DNA of 64,000 bases, taken from contig VXBM01000782.1 in assembly GCA_013400155.1 (NCBI GenBank), positions 217,309 through 281,308 on the forward strand. Direction: 5' to 3'. Positions 26,365 to 43,800 of this stretch are shown piece after piece. The notes beneath the pieces were generated by a model. It did not search any database. It was not told the DNA's origin and saw only the letters and a program-made list of their open reading frames with translations. Source of the stretch: Helopsaltes ochotensis. Its lineage: Eukaryota; Chordata; Aves; Passeriformes; Locustellidae. Position 1 is the stretch's first letter. The number at the start of each line of letters is the position of its first letter. The translations under genes were made by a program, and so were the position numbers.

Positions 26365-27399
26365 CAAAGTGTTGGAAATTTAAGGTGAAAGGTGCCTAGC
26401 TATAGATGTCTGATATAATTTTAGGCTGTGGTTATACTGAATAGTCCACTGCCACTCATGTAGGATAAGGTCAGCTGTAGGTGCTGAATCATATCTGCAA
26501 ATTTCAGATGGCCCTGGGTTCCCTCAGTGCTTAGTCAATTAGATCTCATCCATGGTCAGTACAGGCAGTGCAGTTAATGTGTGGTTTTGGATTGTTCTAG
26601 AGTGGAGCTGAAGGAGCTGGCAAATCTTCATTGACAGCATCTGATAGATCTGTGGTTCTGATAATGAATGCTTACAAACCCAGCTCTTAGGTAGACAGCT
26701 GCACCAAAGTATCCAACCTGCACACTGAATAACAGGCTGCTTATCTACCTATTTTTTTTATCTGAGTCTGAAGAGAAAAAAATATGGATTTTTATTTCTG
26801 AGTTTTTACAGATATTACAAAAAATTGTATCAAACAAAACTTTATCAAGGTCAAAATCCTGATATTCCTCCTCTCTTTTCCCTCTCCCTATCTTACATGC
26901 CCCTCCACCAACCCCATTGACTGGGGCTGATTTGAAACACAAGCAAAATCTCATGTCTTCATCTTTCATTGGTTTTCAGTGCTTAGATGTTTTGCATCCC
27001 ATCTGTTGCTTGAAATTGTCAAAAGGCACCCTTCAAGTCAAAAGTAATTCTGTAGTACCTTGGGATTTATCTTCTTAGTGTTCTGTATTTAGATGAAAGA
27101 CAAAAGGGGGAATACAAGTTTATGCAATATTCCACTTTGGATCAATCTACTCTGGAAGAGCAATATAGATTTAGAAGTTATACACAAGAAAAAATAGCAA
27201 CAAAACCAAAACAATGTGTTAGTATAATTTTGCAATATTTGAGTATATTGGGTCAACTGCACTCTAGGTTAACTTGAAAGGAGTACTTTTCAGAGACAAC
27301 AGAGGGAGGATATTATTTAGCACCCTGATCCTGTCTGGGTAATTGTGAAGTGCACCGAGTATTCCTCTGAATCAGACAGTTCAGATTCTGCAGAAAGCT

Positions 27400-27530
27400 T
27401 GTTTGCAGCCTGATGTCAGGCAAAGGCAACAACTTGGACACGGCTGTCTAGGCAACATGTAACTCATCAAGCATCTCAATTAAATATGATGTCTTAGAGT
27501 TGTGGCACGAGAGTTCTCAAGGGATTTATT
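27400..27530. promoter_or_regulatory. Putative regulatory patch with repeated GGCAAC half sites
   Basis: AAAGGCAAC at about 27422 and GTCTAGGCAACATG at about 27446 carry RFX-type GGCAAC half sites about 25 bases apart, with a CAATTAAAT homeodomain-like site downstream. The sequence is unique and non-repetitive. The regulatory role is inference only. Confidence 0.25.
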
Positions 27531-30500
27531 TATTTTATTGAGTGTGACTGCAAGATCTGATAAAGAAACATTTCTGTGACAAGCCCTTAAGAAATGTGGC
27601 TGGTGATAACAGTTTGCTAAAACTGTATATAGCAATTTTTTTTAATATTCTTGTGTACATAATCCAGACTGAAATGCTGTTACAGATGTATATAGAAAAA
27701 TACATGTGAATAAGGCAAAATGCATACTTTTTCCAAACAAAAGAGCAGTAGAAATTGCTAACCACTTCCATAATCACTGTCTTTCTCTGTAAGCCATGAA
27801 TGGTGATTTTGAAATTTTGCATATTGATTGCGGATTTCAGCCAGTCCCATGTTTTATTAACTAAAGTTTCATGTGTGTTGTACATGAGAGCTAAAGTGCT
27901 GTGGCTAAATAAATTACCAATTTGTTTGCAATCTGTTTAAAACCACTTCCTCCACTATCCTATGGAAAGCCCTGATCAACTGCAAACTATACCTGCTGAT
28001 ATCAACTTAATACTTCAGATCTGTATCACTTCCCATGCCAATTTATATTTGCCATTTCCCCTCCTCATGTGAGGCCTCAGGGCTCTTTGTTGGAACTTGG
28101 TTGCTGTTTTCCTTGCATCTCTTCCAATGGAGAAGAGCCAAAGAACAGTAAATAAGGATGACTTACATCTCCTGGCATTTGAATATATAGTGGAGGAGTA
28201 CATAGGCTACAGAAAGTTTAAAGTTGCTCTAATATCTGGATGGGAAAAAAAAAGAAGAGGGTGTATAATATTAAACTGAACTTACATATTTAGGGGGACG
28301 AAAAAATTTCCCAACTGTGACTGTAAGTAGGTCAAAGTACATATGCTCAGAAACACACTTTTTTGTGTATTTTGTTATATTCCACACAGGAAGTGGATCT
28401 TTAAACGACTAAAATACTAAATCTTTAAAAGCTAACTTGACAAAAATGTAGTTATTTATGGTATTGTCTGGAGTCATAAGCCCCCAAGAATGGCATTGGT
28501 AACAGATGTGGTTCATTACCACTAATGCTCTGCAGTCTAGACCTGGAAGATAGGTTTTTATATTTACAAAAATCATTTTTGCAGTTTCAATTTCATGAAC
28601 ACTTCAGTCATGTATACATATATAAAAATGAGAATATAAACTCTAAAACCTGTGTCATAATTACACCAAAATAAAATTTCTGCTAGACATTTTTTGGGTA
28701 TTGTATTGAAATGATCCTTTTTATTTTCTTTAGTGGAGAGGATGCTACAGAGGAGTTAATAAAGACACATTTTCGGAATTTCATTTCTCAGACTTCTGCT
28801 CCCGCAAATCAGGAACAAAACTGCATAATAAATATTTCCCTGTAATTGGGTTTTGAGTGGCTGGTGATTTGGCTTTTTTCCTTTCTTAAGTAAGGCATTA
28901 CAGAGATTTTTGCTCTTTTGAAGCTTGTCTCATATGACAAGACAGTCCAAAGGGCTTTATAAGCCTGCTGTAATGACCCCTAAATAGACTGACAGTTTTA
29001 TAGCCTTCCCCAAGAGGGAAGCTTCCTTTCAAAAGCAGCTGAATATCATGGAAAAGGCAGTGACTCCACATTGACTTTTCACAAAGCTGGAAAGACTAAA
29101 TGGCTTTCTGGATTAATAACAGTTTTATGGCATCCTTCTCTTGCGGAATGTCTGTCAGCAAGTGTGACTCTCCATTATAGGTGCTGTCAGGAGCTCAGAA
29201 AAGTGCAGTTTAAAACCTGGGAGCTTATGTTGTTACAGAGCTGTGCAAGGCTTTGTGTCTGCATGGGGGAGAGAGATGTGAGCTAAATCCTTTGTTTCAT
29301 CACAGCTGATGACAGCATTTAATGTTTACCATAAAACCCTCTGGATGTAAATGTGTGAGATTCTGGGCACAGTGACTTCCATACTGGCCCTAGTGAAAAC
29401 CTGAGTGTGAGGACTACTGCACACACACAATCGGCTTTCAGGACTATGCAGAGTACTCATGTAGCCTCTTCTTGGAGACTGTAGTGTGAGATGACATTCG
29501 TGATACTAAAGCACTCAGACACAGCATCTCCTCTCCAGTTAAGTTGCGTTCCTCTCATTCATTAGTCATGGTATTAGCTGTTCAAAATGGGTTTTCCTAG
29601 GGTTTGTGTCATCAACAGTGATATTCACAAGCCATCTTCAGGTTCTGCCGGTGGTTGATGTTGAGTATGCTTTGCCCATATTGCTATATATATTTATATT
29701 CCATTAGTTTCTCCCATATCAGACATTAAAAAAAAAATGCAAACAAACAAAACAAAAACAGAAGAAAAAAGCCAGGCTGCAGCTTTGTCACTATGAAAGC
29801 AGCAAGTCACTTTAAAAGCACTTCTCTAAATTGCATGTTTCCTGAGTAGATTCATACAGAACAAAGACTTTTGTTAAGAATTTGAACAGCAGAGAGTTTA
29901 TCCTTGATGCAAAGTGCTTATGAAATTGTTGATTCTGACCACCTCAGAACAGTAAAGTTCCTAAGCAGCAGCCCCTATAGATCCTCTGCAAGGCTTTGAT
30001 GTTGTAATCCATGTGTACCTTACCTACCGAAATTGGAGCTTGCATGTTTTGAGAGGCCAGCTCAAGTTGAGTATTCCTCAGGGTTCTTTGTTTATCAGAT
30101 CCTATAAACCTGTAAATCATAGCATTGCTATGTTATGATTGTAACTACAGCATTCTGCTAAAATGAATTATCCGGCAGCAGCATGCAAAGTACCTCTATC
30201 CCCATTTTCCCTGGCCCTGATCTTCCCACTAGGCCCCCATCTCAGGATAGGTGATGATTTCTTGTGCTGTCTCATCTCCTGTGCTAAGGGCTAGCATACT
30301 AGGGATGTTCTCCATGTGTCCTTGCCACCTGCCGCTGTCTCAGTCAGTGTCTGCCTAAAGAAAATGTGGATAAATGAGGAAAATCAGTTGCAACACCATA
30401 CACACATGCTTCTCCTGCCCAGGTAATGCAGAGTGTGACCGTGCATCTCTCTTGCCCCTTCTCAGGGCCCAAAGACGTGCTATTGAGTAGAGGCTTTCCA

Positions 30501-31449
30501 TCACCTGCAATGCAGAGCTAGCTCAAGTCCAATCCAAGCTGTCACCTCTGTTCTCCCCCTTGGGCTGTTTTTAGCTGGTGGGGATTAATAATGCTCAGAA
30601 ATCTAAAAGCAATTTTCTAGGAAAAGTCTGAAACAATTCAGCAGTCACTTTTGGCCGTATTTTACTGGCATGATAGGCAGAGATACCATAAGAGAGTAAG
30701 TAGCCAGCATAACATGTGATTGGGTAAAAGTACAAATAGTTTTGAGGAAGCTGTTTTGGCTGTACATGTACAGGGGTATATTGTTGTTTTATTTAAATAG
30801 AAAGGGTGTTTTGGTTCTACAAAATGGATTGCCAGAACAGCTTTATTCCTTAGGGAAATAATTTTAATTGCTAACTTATTTCCCTTCTCTAAATACCCAG
30901 AGAGGCGTTGTTCTCTTTGCTTTTTTGCGGAAAAGTAGACTGTTTTAAAATATATAATTGCATGTTTTTTACTTTCAGTGTTTTCATTTTAGTCTACAAA
31001 TACACCTTTTAGAAAACACTATTCTCTGATTAATTTCATAGGCTATTAATCTAGAAATGTTTGTATTCAGAAATAAAGAGTTTTTGAAAGTAGTAATCGG
31101 TGATAAATTTTCTAGCAGAAATTTCAGTAATTAAAAAAAAATAGTCTGTGAGCTCGGCAATATTTGAGCAATTTGTTAATGTATTTGTTAAAAATCATAT
31201 ACCAGTCCTTCCATTCACAGTGATAAAATTAAGCATCTATAAAGTCTACCACCATATCCTTGAGGGCTCCAGAGTTTTTACATTATGTTGTCATCACAGT
31301 TGAAGCTGGAAACACAATTTCAACAAGTAGCATATTTAAAGGGACAACAGTTATGGATTAAAATGCAGCCTCGCTGTCTTCTATTGCATCTGACAATAAC
31401 TCATGACACTTGATAAGGAAGACCTGAAGATGAGGATCCTTGGATGAGA

Positions 31450-31471
31450 TGATTGGTTGATTGACCAATCA
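31450..31471. other. 8-bp inverted repeat with two opposed CCAAT boxes
   Basis: TGATTGGT and ACCAATCA are separated by a 6-base loop (TGATTG). The arms are perfect. It contains one CCAAT box on each strand. It may be chance; there is no promoter context. Confidence 0.6.
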
Positions 31472-31605
31472 ATCAATTCTTTGATTTTTGATTGATAATG
31501 TCACAAACTATGTTCCAGTACAGGGAGAAGGCACCCAAAACAATCTGCTGAAATGCAATGGCCATCTGGTTAGCTGATCCATAATAATTTGTCTTGTGGA
31601 TGTCT

Positions 31606-31915
31606 TTCCTTTTCCTCTTTTCCTCTTTTCCTCTTTTCCTCTTTTCCTCTTTTCCTCTTTTNNNNNNNNNNNNNNNNNNNNNNNNNNNNNNNNNNNNNNN
31701 NNNNNNNNNNNNNNNNNNNNNNNNNNNNNNNNNNNNNNNNNNNNNNNNNNNNNNNNNNNNNNNNNNNNNNNNNNNNNNNNNNNNNNNNNNNNNNNNNNNN
31801 NNNNNNNNNNNNNNNNNNCTTTTCCTCTTTTCCTCTTTTCCTCTTTTCCTCTTTTCCTCTTTTCCTCTTTTCCTCTTTTCCTCTTTTCCTCTTTTCCTCT
31901 TTTCCTCTTTTCCTT
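31606..31915. repeat. 8-bp polypyrimidine tandem repeat (CTTTTCCT)n
   Basis: There are uninterrupted 8-bp units on both sides of an N run: about six before it and about twelve after it. The + strand is pure pyrimidine and the complement is pure purine. Such homopurine-homopyrimidine tracts can form triplex (H-DNA) structures and are hard to sequence. The translated open frames across it are artefacts. Confidence 0.97.
31662..31818. other. Assembly gap (157 N)
   Basis: A run of N lies inside the 8-bp repeat. The phase of the repeat before the gap predicts CC pairs at 31622+8k, but the first pair after it falls at 31824, two bases out of phase. The gap length is therefore not a whole number of units, so either the size is an estimate or the missing part is imperfect. 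Confidence 0.98.
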
Positions 31916-32287
31916 CCTAGAGAGAGCAAGACTTTATTTACAACATACTATTGTGCAACAGCAGAGCTCATTCCTGGGTATGCCGTCTGCTTTTTCTGTG
32001 GTTGAAGTTATTAGTTTTCTTCAATTACAGCCTTACACAGACAGAGCTTGAGAGATGGCAGAACTTCTTGTTCAGTAATGTCTGTGGTTTCCATCAAATT
32101 AAATACAGTTTTTAAAAACAAAATAGTCATGCAGTTGGATTCAACAGCAACTCTTACTCCTAAATCTTGTTTGATAATATCCTCTGTCTCCTAGAGATTT
32201 ATATTACTTTTCAGTTTCTGTTAAAGAAAAAATGAAACAGGAAAAGAATTAAATCAAAAAAGTCTCATGTTTACCTATGTGATTGTA

Positions 32288-32332
32288 TCATCATAGAATC
32301 ATGGTGGCTTCATTGAGAGGGAACTTTATTGT
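32288..32332 (-). mobile_element. Possible tiny CR1 tail fragment
   Basis: ATCATAGAATCATGGTGGCTT followed by a purine-rich GAGAGGGAACTTT is similar to the antisense CR1 tail (repeated ATCATAGAATC then a GGAAGGGACCTT-like block). It is too short to be certain; chance similarity is possible. Confidence 0.35.
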
Positions 32333-33705
32333 TTCATGTTTGTTTTGATACTATTTCCATGTATATCTTTGGCTAAAATTCCAGTTAATAATTTAAACTA
32401 ATTTCAGAGGCATAATGTAGTTGTTATTTTTAAATATCGTATGTAGTTACTGTATGTTATCTTGATTGTGAAAGATCACATCACACAATGGAAGCCTTAA
32501 TCTGTTAAAGGACAGCAGTTACTGAAGAAATGAGTATGTGATGTTCGGACTGTATTTGGGATTATCCGTATATGCAATGTAGGGAATGGCAGTTAAGTTT
32601 TTGAATCTGACAAATACTAAACACCAAGTATTTAAAGAAGGCTTAATCTTCAGTTGTGCTGAGCTTTTATGAGTAGTCAATGTGTTCATCTTTCCTGAAA
32701 AATTCAGTTGTATTTGGAGAAGTATGGGAATATATTCAAAGTGTCATCAGATGATCTCCCTTGTGAAAGCTAAGAAATTAGGCTCTACTATCAACAATAA
32801 GATGGCAACTCAGCATCAACTCAGTATTTCCTGAGGTTGAAAATAACTTATTTCCCCCCAAAAAAAGCATTATGAGATGTTCTAATAAATATTCCCTTTA
32901 TACTCACAAAGGTTGCCAACAGTAATCCTCATAGCTGGTGCAAAGAATACCTGGAAAAATCCTTTGCTTTTATGCTGTACTGTTCCATAGAAGAAAGGTG
33001 CTGTGTACTTCATAGACAAACAGAATTTGGACAGAATTGCACATCTAGAGATCCAGTGGGAGATAATGCTCATATCCCCCAAATACTTCAAAAAGAAAGA
33101 AAAAAGAATAGCTTTCTTGAAGCAGTAAAGGATATGTTCTCTGCTTTCCCTGCATGTCCTTCCTTTCAGTAATATGCTCCTATGTCACTGATACTGAAAA
33201 GTTTATTTCTCTTCCTAATTGTATTTTTTGTATAGTTTTAATTATCAGCAGAACTCTAAATTTGTCTCATATAACTATTAAAATTATTTTCTTAATTGAG
33301 GAGTTTACGTGCAAATTTAGTAAAATTTCTTAAGCATTTTTCCATCTTATGTAGTACCTACCTGTAGGGAATGGAATGTATTATGAAGCAGGTATAATCA
33401 CCCAAGGAATGTAAACAGGTCTGACAGAATGAAAACTCATAGGTATCTAATGATGCAAATAAAATCATATTTATGAAAGACTTCAAGAATTTATTTCCAT
33501 GGCAATGCAAATTAGGAACTATGAAAGCAGTGACTTGGAACAGAAGTATTCTAACGTTACTGGGAGCTCCCAAGCTGCTCACATCAACTTTAGTAGTTAG
33601 CTGCATATACCTTTTTTGTTTCAGATTGTAAATTTACAGATGGGATTAGGAAAAATTAGGATGTGAGAGAGAAATAATTAATAGTATATTCATAAACTAC
33701 ATCTA

Positions 33706-33807
33706 CATGATGGCTATAAAGAGGAATTCTCTCTTCCTTCTATCATTCAAGTAGAACATGATGGCTATAAAGAGGAATTCTCTCTTTCTTCTATCATTCA
33801 AGTAGAA
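33706..33807. repeat. 51-bp direct tandem duplication
   Basis: Two adjacent 51-bp copies (33706-33756 and 33757-33807) begin CATGATGGCTATAAAGAGGA and end ATTCAAGTAGAA. They differ at a single base (CTTCCTTC against CTTTCTTC). The near identity suggests a recent event. Confidence 0.97.
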
Positions 33808-35311
33808 GTGAATTTGTTTCCTTCCAGAATAGATAATCTAAGATTATTTGACTTGAATTAAAATACTAAATGAGACTTTTTATACATAAACTTTGGTAGG
33901 CATAAGTAATTCCTCAGACAGTACGAAAAACTTGAGCTGAAGGCTATAATTTAAGTGTTTGATTTACAATCTGAATGATAAATCTGCTTTAAGCATAGGT
34001 CAAGATACCATTTAAAACATTCTTATGGAGTTATCAATTAGGCTTAGTGCTAGAGACCTCTAGTTATGGAGGTGGGGACTTAGGTACTAGAAATTAACTG
34101 GGGTAGCTTTTTTAGCTAAAAAAAATTGAAATGCAAAAACATTTTGCATGGTTTTGACTATAGTTTAAATATTGCATGATTATCTGAAACTAACTGTTTT
34201 AGTAATTATTTGTTATTTTTCTCTGGAGCTCTTTCCTTGAGATTTTGTATTCCTTAAATGTGACCATTATTTACTGAGGACATTTTTTCAGAATGATAAA
34301 TTGGACTGGGAATATATATATTTGTTTTCAAAACCTTTTCATTTACAGTAACTCTATTGTATAAATGACAGCAATAACTGTTTCTGTTGGCCATTAAAGG
34401 AGAAAAGAATTTGGTAAGGTGGCTGGCTTTTGTCATCTTCCTGACAGTATAGTTTTAATTATGTTTACTTAGGTGACTAACCTAGAGCTGTTGAAGCTGT
34501 TAAAAACTGCCTCACAATTGTTTCTGAGATCTACTGGACATCTAAAGTACATTCTGGGAGGCAAAGTACAGCAGAAGACACAGAAATTGTCAAGGAGAAA
34601 ATAACCTGATTATATGTGTAACAGCTAAAGTAAGATGCATCAGTAATGATGTTAATTTAGGGTCAAATCCAACTGAAACAGGATTTGTGGTCAATATGTT
34701 TAATCTAGGGCATGAATGATGTTATTAGACTCTAAGTCCTTGCCATGGATGTCTCCAGGTCAGGATCGTGTCAGCCAGAATGGGCTGTGTACGATCTGGG
34801 GTTGTGGGGAGGGCTGTCAGGTCTGCATGGCAGCATGGCCTGATTTGAGGGTACTCCCATGGGGCTGGCTGGATACAGGAGCTACAGCAGGACAGGAACA
34901 TCTCCGTCACCAGGGTAATTCCAAATTCCAAGTCCTTGTCTTCAATATTTTATGGTACTATTTATTTTCTGAGTTTCTTTTGATTTTCAAACTCTATTGT
35001 CGAGGTTTTGGGGGTTTTTTTACTTTTTCTTAAAAGGGGAGGAAGCAAGGATGGAACTTGTACTACTTTTATAGTATTACTTGTAGCTATTCAGCAGAAA
35101 GCTGGCAGTGCTGTTGATTTGAATATTTTGTGGTTGCAACAGCTTGGTCTGAGTAAAGGAAGACTGGGAATCTGAGAGGAGTTTCATTTCTTGCCTCAGA
35201 CCACACGCTTTTTTTTTCTTTTTTACTGTTTTAGATGGGAGAGACTTTCACAGTAATTGACCTTAACAAAAATTCGCAGTGATGGGAACATAACAGCAAC
35301 TACTGTAAATT

Positions 35312-35363
35312 GAATTACAGAAGAATTAGGATTACACAATGAAGAATTACACAAGAATTAGGA
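35312..35363. repeat. Short 20-bp duplication at 32-bp spacing
   Basis: GAATTACAGAAGAATTAGGA at 35312 recurs as GAATTACACAAGAATTAGGA at 35344, 19 of 20 identical. It is a local slippage-type duplication with nothing functional evident. Confidence 0.8.
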
Positions 35364-35941
35364 AGATTTCTTCCACAAATATGTATATGTTTGCCTGATT
35401 TGAAGGGGCAAATCTACAGTAAACCAAACTTTTGGAGATTTAAAACAAAATAGCATTGTAAGCCTACAGCTATTAGGAACGTTTTGGATGTCCTTCAGTA
35501 AGATAGTCTAGTGAATTATGTTCAGAAATGTTAAAAAACTACCATTTTTTTAAGGTGCTATCCTTGAATAGTTCTCATGGCTTCATTAGAGTGTGGCCAT
35601 TGTTACAGGAACTGTCCCTCTTGCCTCAAAAGACATCAAACATTTCCCCATAGATTTCACTGGTGTGGTTATTACATAACCTGTATGGTTGGTTTTTGGG
35701 ATAGTGAACATTATAATCATAATATAAGATGATTGCATGAGATAACTGCCTTGTCAACTGCTGGTGGTTAGGAGCAGAGCTGTCTCTGCAACGTGTTTAC
35801 AATTTTTACTTTTTTCCTTCATTGCTGAGATTCTTGGAGCAGCAACAGGACTCAATATTTCAAAGGTGAGTTTTATACAAAACCAAGGTGCATCTTCCAT
35901 TTTAATGTGGGGTTTTTTCTGTGTTTTTTTTTCTTTCTCAG

Positions 35942-36088
35942 GAGGATACAGATCATAATTATTACACATCAAGGACATATGGCCCATATGATTCTACCAG
36001 CCGGGATTTGTGGGTCAATATAGACCAAATGGAGAAGGACAAAGTAAAGATTCATGGGATCCTTTCCAATACCCATCGTCAAGCAGCA
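35942..36088 (+). CDS. PLXDC2: PLXDC2 exon (probably exon 3), conserved extracellular region
   Basis: This internal exon has exactly 49 codons. Seen: a long T-rich tract ending TTTCTCAG before 35942 and a consensus GTAAGT donor at 36089. Both boundaries are phase 0. The peptide begins EDTDHNYY and includes YGP.DS.SRDLWVNIDQMEK, DKVKIHGIL and SNTHRQAA. By memory about 45 of the 49 residues equal human PLXDC2, so this is the strongest identification in the window. Joining to the upstream exon gives ...TQIE-EDTD..., as in the human protein. The segment lies outside the cell, N-terminal to the PSI domain. Because both ends are phase 0 and the length is a multiple of three, skipping this exon would keep the frame. 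A second AG three bases downstream (35943-35944) could in principle be used and would remove one Glu. Confidence 0.97.
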
Positions 36089-40899
<4,811 letters not shown>

Positions 40900-43800
40900 T
40901 GAGTAAGATGAAAAGAGTTTCTTGCAGCTATTTAAAATATTTTTCCCCTGCTTGTACATGTCAAGAGATAAACTGCAGCTTTTATTTAGGAAATTTTCCT
41001 GTCCACAAAAAGAAAATCACAAAATATCAATATGATGAAAAACCTCCAGCAGTTTAAGTTGAACTGTTATAAACCCATCTCACTGTAAGACTTTACAGCA
41101 TTAATCCTTTTCTGTTTAGATATTTCCCCCAGAACTCAGGTGTACGTGTGTTTAGCAGTTGCACTGGAAGTGAGAGTGCTGGAGCCAGAACAAGCAGGGA
41201 GACAGGGTTTGCCTGCATGAGGGGAGAGGATTTCCTGCCCAAAGATGAGCAGTGCTGCTAGAAGTACAGCATGTATCACCCGTAGGGCAAACCTATCACA
41301 GTGCACTGTCATGGTGTGGTACGACCTTTGAAAATGTACCATGGCCTTCCTCTCCTCTTTCCATGAGAGCAGTGGGGTGAGAAGGGAGGTAGGGCCAGCT
41401 CGAGGGCCCAGTCTGGCCCCACTGATGGCTCATGGTTGAAGTTCTCACTCCCACTGATGCTGATTGCTGCTTGCACTGATCTCCTGCGCTGGGAACAGCC
41501 ATCAACTCCTTCTTTTCCCCTCCCACTCCATCTCCACCTCTCATTCGATTCTAATGAGGCAAGGAAAAGGATATGCCGTGGAAGACAACAAATGAGAAAA
41601 AGAAGGAGAAGAAGTAATACTAAAAAATGAAAATGGAGGCAAAAGGCAGCATCATGGAGAGCAGACCCAGAAGATCCTCTGTTCCTTGAACATATCCAGC
41701 AAGTTCATAGATCCTGGCTGGTGGTGCTCAGCCTAGAAATGTGACAGGACAAGCCTCCAGAAATGGGAGCCACCATCATCAGGAACAATTCTACCCTGTC
41801 CCTGGTCAAAGTTTTTCCTTCTCTTTCTATGGGGTACCAGATGGACACAATCAGAGGATATCCATGTCCCACTGGAGCCCTGAATGGGGAGGTTATGACT
41901 AAAAGGTTAGGGTAGAATTGCAACCAGTGTCTCAACAAGAGTGGGAACTGGAACAGAGGTTCCTGTCATGCTCCCCATCAGGATCACCATTTTGCTACCA
42001 AAGCAGAATATAAGTGATGAACAAAGGTGAATAAAGGCTGATATTAAAGGTTGATTTGCTGTAGAATGATAAAAAAAGGATGCAGAATTATGAAGTGACT
42101 TCAGTACCAGTTTTCTCTTCTTGATCAGCAATGGCATTTTGGTGCTGATTTGGATCAGATGAGCCAAGAAACACTGATTTTGAGATTTGTCTGATTTCCC
42201 TTCTGCTTTGCTGTTAGTTTTAGTGCTTGATCATCAATGCCTAGTTGTGTATTCTTTATTAGAGGAATTGCATTTGACGGGCTGCCAAAATCAAGCATGT
42301 GATCTGTGTAGCACGAAAGGATGGGATGGATCATGGAAAACTTAAACAGCAATGATGGGGACAGGGTTCATCCTCTAAATGTCCCCTTTACTGCTGTGCT
42401 TGGTTCCTTAAAATTTCACAAAGTTCACTCTATCCAAGTAATTCTTTTTGTGTGATCATTCTGCTGAGCCTTCCCAGTTAATGGAAGTCCTGAATTTTTA
42501 CTACTTTTACCACTTTCACTAATATGCTGCTCTGACCACTTTCTCCATCAGACCCAAAAGACTTGGATAGAAAGTTAATCTCATGAGGTGAATTGTATAG
42601 TACCAATTTGTGAGGTACATTTTTTTTTCCTTTTGATACAGAGTAACTGGGGAATTTAAGTGGTTTTGTCTTTTGTTTCCTTAAAAAAAAAAGAATATAA
42701 AATGACTGCAGCTCTGCAGGGTTCTTTTCTCTGCCATTAATGGAACACTGGCAATTCTTTTTGCTCCATTTTGACTAAATAAAGTATTATTGCTGTAAAT
42801 AGATCTATAGATTATTGTCAATCTAAATAGGACTTTAAAATCAGTCTTTTAAATGTGTACAATTGACATTAGCACAGAGATATTTCTGTCTTTCATTGAC
42901 ATTTCCATGATTTTTCTACCTCAAAATAAAGCATGAAAAAGATCTATCTAATCGTAGATTTTAAAATGCTCAGTAACTGTAAGTCATTCTGTCAGTCCAG
43001 GATAAGATGCAAATTTTACTACAACTGTAAGACTCCTAAACTCATCTAGCAGGAAAAGAAAGGTATATTTCTCTACTAACTCTCTAAAAGTGTTTTTGAT
43101 TTGGATGTATTTGCAAATTTTGTTTCTAGGCTAAGCATCACACTTCACCACCAATGATTTATGATAGCAAAAGATGAATACAGATTCCACGTGCTTCATA
43201 TACTCTATGGTCTGCTATTTCTTAGTAACCAAGATTTTACAATGGCATTACTATTATTAGAGACCTGGAATACCTCCAGAGGTTATTCTGACATCAAAAG
43301 AATGACAAAGTTACTGTGTACAGGACTCCCACATGACAGATGTCCACTTCCTGGAGAGTGGGATATTATTAATTATGCTAATGACAACACTAAAAATTGG
43401 TTTTTACATCCAAATCATAAATTAAATAACCTTCCTAAAAGGAAAGATGAGGACAATGGCGCATTAAATTCCTGTCACAATAAAAAAAATAATAGTTCCT
43501 GCCATTCTTCATGGAGTGTGCGCTGTGGCATCACTATGGTTTAAAACTCAACTTTTTTTCTCTTTAATATTTATTTCTTCTTCCAAATAGTTTTGATGAG
43601 CTGATTCTGTTTAGCTAAGAAAAGGAAGAATGGGGAGTGAAAATCAATAGGTTGAGGGTTTTATTCACTGTTGTTTTATTCACTGTTATCTTTGTATTTG
43701 AAAAGTTTATATATTATTATAGGAATTATATATTAGAATTGAAATAATTATTAACAAAATCAGTAATTGGTTCTTTGCTATGCAGACATTTCTCTCTATA

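Larger units (their letters stand above)
15019..35941 (+). other. PLXDC2: PLXDC2 intron 2 (20.9 kb)
   Basis: This intron runs from donor GTAGAG (15019) to acceptor TCTCAG (ending 35941) and joins phase-0 boundaries. It is AT-rich and contains two CR1 fragments (about 22340-22425 and 26092-26364), a polypyrimidine 8-mer repeat with an N gap (about 31606-31915), a 51-bp tandem duplication (33706-33807), a short A18 run followed by an AT repeat (15822-15894) and several enhancer-like unique segments. I see no additional coding exon. Its many short open frames read as random sequence, with no domain and no counterpart features such as codon periodicity that I could recognise. Confidence 0.88.

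Noticed and set aside
31570..32051. Open frames with repeated SSFPLFLF or KRKRGKEE peptides
   Set aside because: They are translations of the 8-bp simple repeat across N bases; not genes.
41330..42010. Moderately GC-rich segment considered as a retroviral LTR or gene fragment
   Set aside because: No TG...CA termini, primer-binding site, gag/pol-like peptide or paired repeat was found; left as unique intron.
43161..43544. 127-codon plus-strand open frame
   Set aside because: Checked as a possible missed exon or transposase remnant; no PLXDC2 similarity, no CR1 reverse transcriptase motif and no supported splice sites.
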